Below are positions 27,899 to 35,699 of a stretch of 51,808 nucleotides of DNA, in pieces (the first letter of the stretch is position 1; each line of letters starts with the position of its first letter). A program made the position numbers and the translations under genes. This stretch comes from Alphaproteobacteria bacterium (GTDB lineage: Bacteria; Pseudomonadota; Alphaproteobacteria; UBA11136), in NCBI GenBank assembly GCA_016776635.1, contig JADHSZ010000009.1, positions 1 to 51,808 of the forward strand, read 5' to 3'. Under the pieces are notes generated by a model that saw only the letters and a program-made list of their open reading frames with translations, was not told the origin of the DNA and searched no databases.

Positions 27899-30475
27899 TT
27901 AGCCGGCAGCCGAGGATTTAGACTTTGCCTTGGCTGACTTCTTGGGTTTGGCCGCTTTTTTCTTTCTTCCGCTTCCCGCCGGCTTTCCCTTGGCGGCAAG
28001 AAGGGACACGGCTTCTTCCAGGGTTATGGTGTCACTGGATGAGTCCTTTGGCAGGGAAGCGTTAATTCGGCCATGGGACGCATAGGGGCCATAGCGGCCG
28101 GTCTTCAGGAATACCGGCTTGCCGTCATCGGGATGCGCACCCAGTTCCCGGCCTGTGCCGGCCCCACCCTTGCGTGAGTTGGAAATAAGGTCTACGGCCC
28201 GGTTGATGCCGACGGTCAGGACATCGTCATCATCCCCTTTGAGGGAAGTATAGGCCCCATCATGTTTGAGATAGGGGCCGTAGGGGCCGATATCGGCGGT
28301 GATGGTCTTGCCACTTTCGGGATGGGCGCCAACGGTTCGGGGTAGCGCAAGCAGGGCCTGCGCTGCGGCCAGATCAACGGTGTCGGGAGAAAGGGTGCGG
28401 GGCAGGGATTTGCGTTTCGGTTTCTTGTCTTTTTCGCCCTCGCCGAGTTGGACATAAAACCCATAAGGACCTTTTCGCAGGCTGATTTCCTGACCGCTTT
28501 GTTCATCGGTGCCCAGATTGCGCGGTCCGCTTTCGGCGCCGCCTTCGCCGCCATTGCCCACAGCCAGAGACCGGGTATAGGTACAGTCGGGATAGTTGGA
28601 ACAGCCGATGAAGCCGCCGGTCTTGCTGAGCTTCAGTCCAAGACGGCCATCGGCGCAGGTGGGACAGGTGCGCTGGTTCGCGCCATCGGCGTTTTCGGGA
28701 AAGAAATGGGGGCCGAGCTCTTCATCCAGGGCGTCAATGACCTGACGCACGGTATACCCGCTGGCGTCTTCCACGGCCTGGGTGAAGGCAGCCCAGAAAT
28801 TTTCCAGAACTTTTTTCCAATCAGCCCGCCCGCCGGAGATGTCGTCGAGCTGGTTTTCGAGATCGGCGGTAAAGGTGTACTCGACGTAGCGCTGGAAAAA
28901 ATTTTCCAGAAAGGCGGTGACGATCCGCCCCCGGTCTTCGGGAACAAAACGCTTTTTTTCCAGATTGACGTAGTTGCGGGCCTGAAGCACGTCGATGATA
29001 CTGGCATAGGTGGAAGGTCGGCCTATCCCCAGCTCCTCGAGTTTCTTGACCAGACTGGCTTCGCTGTAACGGGGCGGCGGTTTGGTGAAATGCTGCTCCC
29101 GTACGGCTTCCACAAGATCATGGGCCTCGCCTTCTTCCATTGCAGGCAGGATACGTCCGTCGGCGTCCTCGTCGGGTGCATCATCCCGCCCTTCCTGATA
29201 GAGCTTGAGGAAGCCGTCAAAGAGAATCACCGATCCGGTGGCCCGGAAACGGGTTTTCTGATCACTGCTGTTGAGGTCCACACCCACCTTTTCGATATTG
29301 GCGGTGGCCATCTGGCTGGCGATGGTGCGTTTCCATATCAGTTCGTAGAGCCGATGCTGGTCCTGGTCGAGATGGCCCGCCACATCCTGGGGCGTACGGG
29401 TCGGGTCTGTGGGGCGGATGGCCTCGTGGGCTTCCTGGGCATTTTTAGCCTTGGTCTTGTACATGCGGGGCGCATCGGGAAGATATTTATCTCCAAACCG
29501 GCCTCCGATCAATTTGCGACAACCGGCCACGGCTTCGCCGGCAAGGGTAACGCTGTCGGTTCTCATATAGGTAATCAAACCCTGTGTCTCGCCGTCGATG
29601 GTGATGCCTTCATAGAGTCTCTGGGCAAGGCTCATGGTGCGCGAGGTCCCGAAGCCCAGTTTTCTGGATGCCTCCTGTTGCAGGGTGGATGTGGTGAAGG
29701 GGGCATAGGGATTACGCTTGACCGTTTTGCGCTCCACCGAGGCCACCGCATAGGTTTCCGCCTTGGCAGTGGCTTCGGCCTTTTCAGCCGTTTCGGCATC
29801 GGCGAGCGAGAACTTATCGAGTTTTTCGCCGTCCAAATGGGTCAGGTTGGCTGAGAATTGTGCTCCGGAAGGGGTACGGAAGGTGCCTTCAACCGTCCAG
29901 TATTCCTGTGGCTTGAAACATTCGACTTCGGCTTCGCGTTCAGAAATCAGACGCAAGGCCACCGATTGTACGCGCCCGGCGGAACGGCTGCCGGGAAGCT
30001 TGCGCCACAATACGGGAGAGAGAGTGAACCCGAAGAGATAATCAAGAGTGCGTCTGGCGAGATAGGCCTCCACAAGGGCGTGGTCGAGTTCGCGTGGATG
30101 GGTCATGGCCTCGAGAATGGCGTTGCGGGTGATTTCGTGAAATACCACGCGGCTGACCTTGATGTTTTCAAGCCCCTTGCGTTGTTTGAGAACCTCGGCG
30201 ATATGCCAGGAAATGGCCTCTCCCTCGCGGTCGGGGTCGGTGGCAAGGTAAAGATTTTCAGCCCCCTTAAGGGCCTTGGCGATAGTGTCGAGATGTTTTT
30301 TGGCCTTGCTGTCCACCTCCCAGGTCATGGCGAAATCCTGGTCCGGCTTCACCGATCCGTCCTTTGAGGGAAGATCGCGTACATGGCCATAGCTGGCGAG
30401 CACGGTGAAATCGTCACCGAGATATTTATTGATGGTTTTCGCCTTGGCAGGGGATTCGACGACAACGACGTTCAT
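27899..30475 (-). CDS. topA: DNA topoisomerase I
   Basis: An 858-residue type IA topoisomerase that relaxes negative supercoils. TOPRIM domain at the N-terminus (MNVVVVESPAKAKTINKYLG and YLATDPDREGEAISWHIAE). The active-site tyrosine is in GLITYMRTDSV. One four-cysteine zinc-finger repeat (CPTCADGRLGLKL, GCSNYPDC) is followed by several copies of a GPYGPYxxHxG-type repeat, as in alphaproteobacterial TopA, and a Lys/Ala-rich tail. ATG 30475 is the standard start; an in-frame extension to 30565 is not conserved. A TATATA element lies 13 bases upstream of the start on the minus strand. Confidence 0.95.
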   Translation of the reverse strand: MNVVVVESPAKAKTINKYLGDDFTVLASYGHVRDLPSKDGSVKPDQDFAMTWEVDSKAKKHLDTIAKALKGAENLYLATDPDREGEAISWHIAEVLKQRKGLENIKVSRVVFHEITRNAILEAMTHPRELDHALVEAYLARRTLDYLFGFTLSPVLWRKLPGSRSAGRVQSVALRLISEREAEVECFKPQEYWTVEGTFRTPSGAQFSANLTHLDGEKLDKFSLADAETAEKAEATAKAETYAVASVERKTVKRNPYAPFTTSTLQQEASRKLGFGTSRTMSLAQRLYEGITIDGETQGLITYMRTDSVTLAGEAVAGCRKLIGGRFGDKYLPDAPRMYKTKAKNAQEAHEAIRPTDPTRTPQDVAGHLDQDQHRLYELIWKRTIASQMATANIEKVGVDLNSSDQKTRFRATGSVILFDGFLKLYQEGRDDAPDEDADGRILPAMEEGEAHDLVEAVREQHFTKPPPRYSEASLVKKLEELGIGRPSTYASIIDVLQARNYVNLEKKRFVPEDRGRIVTAFLENFFQRYVEYTFTADLENQLDDISGGRADWKKVLENFWAAFTQAVEDASGYTVRQVIDALDEELGPHFFPENADGANQRTCPTCADGRLGLKLSKTGGFIGCSNYPDCTYTRSLAVGNGGEGGAESGPRNLGTDEQSGQEISLRKGPYGFYVQLGEGEKDKKPKRKSLPRTLSPDTVDLAAAQALLALPRTVGAHPESGKTITADIGPYGPYLKHDGAYTSLKGDDDDVLTVGINRAVDLISNSRKGGAGTGRELGAHPDDGKPVFLKTGRYGPYASHGRINASLPKDSSSDTITLEEAVSLLAAKGKPAGSGRKKKAAKPKKSAKAKSKSSAAG

Positions 30476-30765
30476 GGGGCGGTCCGTATATAAAACCCGG
30501 TTAAGGAGGGGCGGCGGCTCCCGCACAGAACAGAAGCGCCACCAGTTGTTGGTGACAATTGGCACCGCAAAAGGGATTCGTCAACCGTCAGCCGACCTGG
30601 CGTGTTATTTTTGTTAACGATGGGATGCGCCCATACCGGTTGTTCGCACACATGATTTCGAGCTTTCCGGCTATGCCGTCATCGAAATGCTCCATGACGG
30701 TTTACGGCTTGAGTCCCCCCATGTCTCTGGGCTTTAATTCCAGTTGCATCATGCGCTAAAGGGCA

Positions 30766-32250
30766 ATGAAGAGCCCGAGCCTCAAGGAGTCCTTGGTCAC
30801 ATCCATGAGCTTTGAAGTCCAAACATACAGAAACGGCAACTGGGACATCACCAAGGTTCTGGAGGACAAAAACTCGGCTATAGCCGAAGCACAGAAGATG
30901 CTTGAGGGAAAAATTCACTTTTCGGTCAAGGTAGTGGAGGAAGTCCACGACGAGGCAACCGACCAGTACCGTTCCAAGGTTGTTTTCCGCAAAGAAAAAA
31001 AAGTAAAGAGCAAGGAAGAGAAGAAGAAAGCAAAACCCGCCGGGGCCGCCGAGCAGCAACGCCGAGAGGAAGAAGCAGCGGAAGAGGGCGACGAAGACGA
31101 AGACGAGGACGAGGAAGAGGAAGAGGCCGCCGCCGTACCTAAGAAGAAGATCGGTTTTGAAAAAATATTCATCCGTGGGCTTTTAGGAATTCTTCTACTT
31201 GCCGGAGGCGCCGCCAGTTATTGGCAGTCACAACAACCAGATCCAGAACCGGAAATCGAGGGGCCTCCAAAGACGTCACTAGAAGCGGAAATGCTGAAAA
31301 ATCTTCTGTCGGAATCCGACGGCGAAGAGTCCGATAGTGAGGCAAGGGAGGCTGCGGTTCAGGAACTGTCGGGAGCGCCCAGATCGACTTCTTTTGGAGA
31401 ATGGTCGTCGGTTCCGGAAGCGGCGCAAAAGGGTTTTACGGAGAAACGCAAATCCTCTGGAGCCGGGCTCTCCGGAGCTTCTAGAGGAGAGGGCTCCGGC
31501 GAGGGCGGCGGCGGAGAGAGCGGCGGCGGAGAGGGCGGCGGCGGAGAGATCAGCGGAGAAGGCGGCGAGGAAGGTCCGGGCGATATCACTTTCGGTTCTG
31601 GCCCGGCGGAGGAATGGTCGTCGGTTTCGGGAGCGGCACAAAAAGGCTTTACGAAGAAACGCAAATCTGCCGGAGGCGGGCAATACAGAGCCTCTGGAGA
31701 GGGTGGCGGAGAGATCAGCGGAGAAGGCGGCGTGGAAGGTCCGGGCGATATCACTTTCGGTTCTGGCCCGGCGGGAGAATGGTCGTCCGTTCCGGGGTCG
31801 GCGCAAAAGGGCTTTACAAAAAAGCGCAAAGGTTCCGGATCGGGTGCCGGATCCGATGCTGGCGCCGGATCAGGTGTTGGCGACGGGTCGCAAGAGGAAG
31901 AACTCGCGGCCTTGGCGCCCCTCGGTCCACCGATTTTTTTTCCTCTTCCGGTGTTTGAATATTTGGATGTGAGAAACAAGAGGCTGGAACGCGCGGTTGT
32001 GCTTCAGGTGACTCTTGATGTGGTCGGCGATGAGGGGCTGGACAGGGTGAAGGAAAAGGCCGATGACCTTCATACGGTCCTGAACAAGGAACTTTCCCGG
32101 ATTGTTTCCAAGGCGGAAAAAGACAAAGATTCCTTCACCGTTTCTTTCCTTAAAAAACGTTTTCTGGTGGTTTGCGCCCGGGAACTTGGAAAGGGAGTCG
32201 TCCGCGAGGTGTTGATCCAGGATTCCAGGGAGGCCCGCTCCTCAAGATAG
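30766..32250 (+). CDS. Single-span protein with acidic linker, 55-61-residue tandem repeats and FliL-like C-terminal domain
   Basis: A 494-residue protein of unknown function. Residues 14-75 form a small domain (SFEVQTYRNGNWDITKVLEDKNSAIAEAQKML, KVVEEVHDEATDQY) like one I recall at the N-terminus of other Rhodospirillales proteins. Then comes a Lys-rich stretch, a run of Glu/Asp (about 104-120) and one membrane helix (FIRGLLGILLLAGGAASYW, 135-153). Outside it lie three repeats of EWSSVPxxAQKGFTxKRK separated by Gly/Ser/Glu-rich spacers. The last 105 residues (FEYLDVRNKRLERAVVLQVTLDVVG to REVLIQD) resemble the periplasmic domain of FliL. ATG 30766 has AAAGGG before it. It interrupts the dprA-topA order on the opposite strand. 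FliL-like is an inference by shape; no flagellar gene is near. Confidence 0.75.
   Translation: MKSPSLKESLVTSMSFEVQTYRNGNWDITKVLEDKNSAIAEAQKMLEGKIHFSVKVVEEVHDEATDQYRSKVVFRKEKKVKSKEEKKKAKPAGAAEQQRREEEAAEEGDEDEDEDEEEEEAAAVPKKKIGFEKIFIRGLLGILLLAGGAASYWQSQQPDPEPEIEGPPKTSLEAEMLKNLLSESDGEESDSEAREAAVQELSGAPRSTSFGEWSSVPEAAQKGFTEKRKSSGAGLSGASRGEGSGEGGGGESGGGEGGGGEISGEGGEEGPGDITFGSGPAEEWSSVSGAAQKGFTKKRKSAGGGQYRASGEGGGEISGEGGVEGPGDITFGSGPAGEWSSVPGSAQKGFTKKRKGSGSGAGSDAGAGSGVGDGSQEEELAALAPLGPPIFFPLPVFEYLDVRNKRLERAVVLQVTLDVVGDEGLDRVKEKADDLHTVLNKELSRIVSKAEKDKDSFTVSFLKKRFLVVCARELGKGVVREVLIQDSREARSSR
31389..31838 (+). repeat. In-frame tandem repeat, three copies
   Basis: Three imperfect copies beginning near 31393, 31609 and 31774 encode EWSSVPEAAQKGFTEKRK, EWSSVSGAAQKGFTKKRK and EWSSVPGSAQKGFTKKRK. 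The last two are also preceded by the same GPGDITFGSGPA block and Gly/Glu-rich spacer. DNA identity between copies 2 and 3 is high, so copy number may vary between strains. Confidence 0.85.
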
Positions 32251-32284
32251 GAAATGGGCGCCGGGCACGGCGTTCCGATTGGTT

Positions 32285-33427
32285 TCAGGCGCTCGATACC
32301 TGATTTCCGGGGTGCCGGATCAGGGTGCCGGCAAGTTCCATCTCAAGCAGAATAGTGGCGACCATGGAGGGATCGAGGTGGCTTTGCCGGACCAGGTCGT
32401 CAACGGTTACGGCCGTGGGGCCGAGCATTTCCCTTATTCTGATGCGGGCCTGGGCCATATGGCTTTCTCCTGCTCCAGAATCATCTTCACGCTCGGTGGC
32501 AGGGCTTATTTTCGCTTCGAATGGCTCTTGGACAAGGGAGCGCAATTGCCCCTCAAGGGCCTCTATAATATCGGAAGTGGATTCCGTCAGACATGCGCCT
32601 TTGCGGATAAGTTCATTGGTTCCGCGGCATCGTGGATCGAGGGGCGATCCGGGCACGGCAAACACTTCCCGGCCCTGTTCTCCGGCTAGGCGCGCCGTGA
32701 TGAGCGAACCCGAGCGCATTGCCGCCTCCACCACCAGAACGCCTCGCGAGAGTCCGGAAACCAGCCGGTTGCGGCGCGGGAAATGGCGTGCCTGCGGGAC
32801 CAGCCCCAGAGGCTCTTCGGAAATCAGCAGGCCCTGTTCGGCAATTCGCTCATGGAGAGACGTATTTTCCCTAGGATAGATGTTGTCCACGCCTCCGGCG
32901 AGAATGGCAATGGTGCCGGTTTCAAGCGCGCCTTCATGGGCCGCGGTGTCGATTCCACGCGCCATCCCGGAAACAATGACGAATCCTTCCTGGCCCAGCT
33001 CGGAGGCGATCCCACGGGCAAATTTCTTTCCTGCGGCGGAAGCATTTCGTGCGCCGACGATGGCAAAAGCCCGACCTTGCAGAAGATGCGCGTGCCCCTG
33101 TACCGTGATCAAGGGCGGCGCGTCGGGCAAGGCGGCCAAGGGTTCCGGATAGTCGGGTTCGCCGAGTCCGATCAGCCGCGCTCCATGTTCCGCGATGGCC
33201 TCTATTTCCCGCAAGGCGGCGGCCCTGGAGTAAACAGTAGTGGACTTACCCCCACCCCCCATCCGCACCAGTTCGGGCAGAGCTTCCAGTGCGGCCTCAG
33301 CTGTTCTGCACCGCGCAAGGAGCCTGCGGAATGTTATGGGGCCCACATTTTTGCTGCGGATAAGCCGTAGCCGGTCGCACCGTTCCTGGTCGGATAGGGG
33401 CCGGGAGGCCTGGTTTTGGTGAAGCAT
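32285..33427 (-). CDS. dprA: DNA processing protein DprA (Smf)
   Basis: A 380-residue protein that loads RecA on incoming single-stranded DNA during transformation. An N-terminal helical region (RLIRSKNVGPITFRRLLA) precedes the Rossmann-like DprA core (AFAIVGARNASAAGKKFARGIASEL, VIVSGMARGIDTAAHEGAL, TIAILAGGVDNIYPREN, EPLGLVPQARHFPRRNRLVSGLS, VVEAAMRSGSLITARLA). A C-terminal winged-helix-like region runs from about residue 310 (ATVTVDDLVRQSHL type). All core motifs are intact. It keeps the order with topA and rnr but is separated from topA by the FliL-like gene and from plsY by two coiled-coil genes on the other strand. Confidence 0.94.
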   Translation of the reverse strand: MLHQNQASRPLSDQERCDRLRLIRSKNVGPITFRRLLARCRTAEAALEALPELVRMGGGGKSTTVYSRAAALREIEAIAEHGARLIGLGEPDYPEPLAALPDAPPLITVQGHAHLLQGRAFAIVGARNASAAGKKFARGIASELGQEGFVIVSGMARGIDTAAHEGALETGTIAILAGGVDNIYPRENTSLHERIAEQGLLISEEPLGLVPQARHFPRRNRLVSGLSRGVLVVEAAMRSGSLITARLAGEQGREVFAVPGSPLDPRCRGTNELIRKGACLTESTSDIIEALEGQLRSLVQEPFEAKISPATEREDDSGAGESHMAQARIRIREMLGPTAVTVDDLVRQSHLDPSMVATILLEMELAGTLIRHPGNQVSSA

Positions 33428-33722
33428 ATGGTGACTTTGCTGCTGTGACTTATAATTGCCAAAGCTGAAATTAATACATCTGTTTATATAGGCAAAGAAT
33501 ATAACTCACTTATATTTGTAAGAGAGGCGTTGCTTTTGATGTGTTGTCCTCCGGCCTTTTTGGGGGCCGACGTACCCTGGCCCTTATGGAGGAGGATTTC
33601 TTCGTTTCGGCGCAGCGGAGGTCCGGCAACTGGAGATATGGGGTAATTTATGTTACACTGGAAAGACTTAGTAAGAACGGACCGAATTCCTTTTGTGTTT
33701 GATCACTGAGGCGGGTGCGACC
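33428..33722. other. Divergent intergenic region, dprA to coiled-coil gene
   Basis: 295 bases without a gene. The dprA-proximal half (33440-33530) is AT-rich (TTAATACATC, TTTATATAGG, AATATAAC, CTTATATTTG) and probably carries promoters for both sides. The right half carries the structured element described at 33547-33593. Confidence 0.6.
33547..33593 (+). repeat. Structured repeat element, copy 1 (invariant loop GACGTACCCT)
   Basis: An outer helix TCCTCC (33547-33552) pairs with GGAGGA (33588-33593). The inner helix GGGCC (33564-33568) pairs with GGCCC (33579-33583) around the ten-base loop GACGTACCCT (33569-33578). A pyrimidine tract CCTTTTT lies between the two 5-prime helix strands. Copy 2 at 51551-51603 has the same loop and the same pyrimidine tract with different but still paired helices. 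Not a terminator: no T-run follows on either strand. Confidence 0.6.
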
Positions 33723-34406
33723 ATGAAACGGCTGCAGGGCATAGCATGCACAGTCCTTGTGTTGGGGATGGGAATCTTTGTGTTTCCTCCGTCTCCGGCT
33801 GTCTGCAAGCAGATTTTTTCTGCGCAAACGGAGGCGCCTGTTTCCGGCGCTGCCATCCGGCTCAGTCAGAATCTGGATATGCGGCAAATTATTCAGCAAC
33901 AACAGATCCGGCAGCGGCAACAGAATCAGAAACTGCAACATGAGCAGAGACAGCGCCGCAAAAGGCTGGAAGTTCTCCAGAAAAAAGCTCTCAGCAAACA
34001 GAAGGCGATTAACGAACAGAAGGTGAAGGATCAGGCGCGCGCTCTGCGGGATCAGGAGATAGAGCAACAGCTTCAACTCAACCGCCAGCGGGCCCAGGCC
34101 GACAGGGAACTCAGGGATTTACGTAATGCCCAGCGGATTCAGGAACAGGACAGGCTCGACCTTCTCAGGACTCAGAGGACCATTCTCGACAAGCCCGAGC
34201 GGGATCTGAGGGCCCGGCTTCAGGAACAGGACCTCCGTCAACGCTTCCTCGAGAAAAAACAGGCCCGTTTCCAGCGGCTTCTGGAGGAGAACCGGGAGCA
34301 ACAGGTCCGGGTGCAGAAACGTTCCGTCGAACAGCAGGTCCAGCGTCAGCTTCTAACCGAGCAGCTCCGTAACAAGCCGGTGATTACCCAGCCCGCCCCT
34401 CGCTGA
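33723..34406 (+). CDS. Exported Gln/Arg-rich coiled-coil protein
   Basis: A 227-residue protein of unknown function. A signal peptide (RLQGIACTVLVLGMGIFVFPPSPAVC) is followed from about residue 55 to 215 by an almost uninterrupted charged heptad-like helix rich in Gln, Arg, Glu and Leu (QQQIRQRQQNQKLQHEQRQR, RDQEIEQQLQLNRQRAQADR). It ends in a short Pro tail. Low-complexity composition makes homology statements unsafe; a long periplasmic coiled coil is the only secure description. ATG 33723 is preceded by GAGGCGGG; an upstream TTG at 33693 is possible. Together with the next gene it sits in reverse orientation inside plsY-dprA. Confidence 0.7.
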   Translation: MKRLQGIACTVLVLGMGIFVFPPSPAVCKQIFSAQTEAPVSGAAIRLSQNLDMRQIIQQQQIRQRQQNQKLQHEQRQRRKRLEVLQKKALSKQKAINEQKVKDQARALRDQEIEQQLQLNRQRAQADRELRDLRNAQRIQEQDRLDLLRTQRTILDKPERDLRARLQEQDLRQRFLEKKQARFQRLLEENREQQVRVQKRSVEQQVQRQLLTEQLRNKPVITQPAPR

Positions 34407-34683
34407 TACCATTCCCGTTACCATTCCCATGTATTGCCGCGCCCGGTTTTTTACCGGGCGAAATTCCCTGACGCCCGGATTTTCCCCGTTTGTCGACCCT
34501 GCGGTTCTACCTTTTATTTCCCGAAAAGCGGCAAATTTTGCCGTCTCCGGAGCTCACCTGACAACCTGTTCACGGCCAAATGACAGGACATGTGGGCGTT
34601 CCACTGATCTGGACGGCTGGTACGTAAATTGCGGCGCATGCCGGCAGATTTACAGGGTTTCGCCTTTTTGGGGATGTTTGGTC

Positions 34684-35028
34684 ATGGTCTGGAAGTATGG
34701 ATCAAGGTTTGGTCTTTTTCTGATTGCGGTGAGTGTGCCGGTGTTTTTACCGATACAGGACGCATCTACAAAGAATACCTCCCTGGTGGCGAATCAGAAC
34801 GCCCGTACCCATGACGTGTCTCCAGGGCCCCAAGCTCCGTCAGATATCCCTGTGAAATTTGCCCGCAATCTAAACTCGACTCGGCTTTATAAACAGCAGC
34901 TAAGCAAGCAAAAACAACGCCTGCAAATTCTTCTGCACAAACAGAAGATTCAGGAGAGGAAGCAAGAAATCGCTCGCAAGAAGCTCCGGGGCGAACAGAA
35001 GGCATTCCAGAAAAAAACAGTTAAATAA
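34684..35028 (+). CDS. Small exported Lys/Gln-rich coiled-coil protein
   Basis: A 114-residue protein of unknown function. An N-terminal hydrophobic signal (SRFGLFLIAVSVPVFLPIQ) is followed by a disordered linker and then a basic helix (KQQLSKQKQRLQILLHKQKI, KKLRGEQKAF). Its plan and composition resemble the C-terminal half of the preceding coiled-coil protein, so the two could be distant paralogues, but low complexity prevents certainty. ATG 34684 has GGGGATG about nine bases upstream. The 277 bases between the two genes contain a GC hairpin (34440-34460, CGCCCGGT/ACCGGGCG) without a T-run after it. It runs tail to tail with plsY. Confidence 0.6.
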   Translation: MVWKYGSRFGLFLIAVSVPVFLPIQDASTKNTSLVANQNARTHDVSPGPQAPSDIPVKFARNLNSTRLYKQQLSKQKQRLQILLHKQKIQERKQEIARKKLRGEQKAFQKKTVK

Positions 35029-35075
35029 ATCTGGCTCGGGAAAAGGCAGTCCCCACGGGCGGGCCATCCCGAACT

Positions 35076-35684
35076 TTAGTCGGCGTCGATCTTCGTTTCC
35101 TCGCCGCTGAAGAGACGGCGGATATTCCCGGTATGCCGCAACCAGACAAGGATGGCCGCCAACGCCGCATAGGTGGCCATGGAGGGATCATCCCGCCACA
35201 GGGCATAGAGAGGCGCCGCCGCCATCGCCGCCAGGGCGGCCAGCGACGAATAGCGGAACAGAAAACCCACCACGAGCCAAGTAACGCAGGCCAGCAGACC
35301 CACCAGCCAGTTGAGCGCCAGCAGAGTCCCCAGGGCGGTGGCAACCCCCTTGCCGCCCCTAAACTTCAGCCATAACGGAAAAATGTGACCGGTCAGGCTA
35401 CCCGCCGCCGCCGCCAGGGCCGCATCCCGTCCCCACAGCGCGAACACCAGCACGGCCAGCGCTCCCTTGCCGCCGTCCAGCAACAGAGTCAGGGCGGCGA
35501 GGGCCTTGCTGCCCGTTCTCAGCACATTGGTGGCGCCGATATTACCCGAACCCATGGCGCGGATATCGCCCTTGCCCGCCAGCCGGGTCAGAATCAGGCC
35601 GAAAGGGATGGTGCCGAGAAGATAGCCGCCGAGCGCCGCCATGAAGAGCGTCGGGAGGTCTCCCTGGGCCATTTCCATTGCCAT
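35076..35684 (-). CDS. plsY: Acyl-phosphate:glycerol-3-phosphate acyltransferase PlsY
   Basis: A 202-residue integral membrane enzyme that makes lysophosphatidate from acyl-phosphate, the first step of phospholipid synthesis. Motif 1 is MGSGNIGATNVLR, motif 2 GHIFPLWLKFRGGKGVATALG, and motif 3 HTGNIRRLFSGEE near the C-terminus. Five or more membrane helices. ATG 35684 is used; a GTG three bases earlier is equally possible. It follows pyrC by 15 bases and belongs to the pyrB-pyrC-plsY transcript. Confidence 0.94.
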   Translation of the reverse strand: MAMEMAQGDLPTLFMAALGGYLLGTIPFGLILTRLAGKGDIRAMGSGNIGATNVLRTGSKALAALTLLLDGGKGALAVLVFALWGRDAALAAAAGSLTGHIFPLWLKFRGGKGVATALGTLLALNWLVGLLACVTWLVVGFLFRYSSLAALAAMAAAPLYALWRDDPSMATYAALAAILVWLRHTGNIRRLFSGEETKIDAD

Positions 35685-35699
35685 CACCGGTCAGGGCTT

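Noticed and set aside
26806..29854. Plus-strand open frames opposite rnr and topA (371 and 468 codons)
   Set aside because: Antisense shadows of RNase R and topoisomerase I; no ribosome-binding site or protein-like pattern.
30559..30759. Small open frame between topA and the FliL-like gene
   Set aside because: 66 codons of unremarkable composition, no ribosome-binding site and no family pattern; it overlaps the probable promoter region.
34440..34460. GC-rich hairpin with a T5 loop as a terminator of the coiled-coil gene
   Set aside because: Stem CGCCCGGT/ACCGGGCG is good but the T-run is in the loop and none follows; no basis to call it a terminator.
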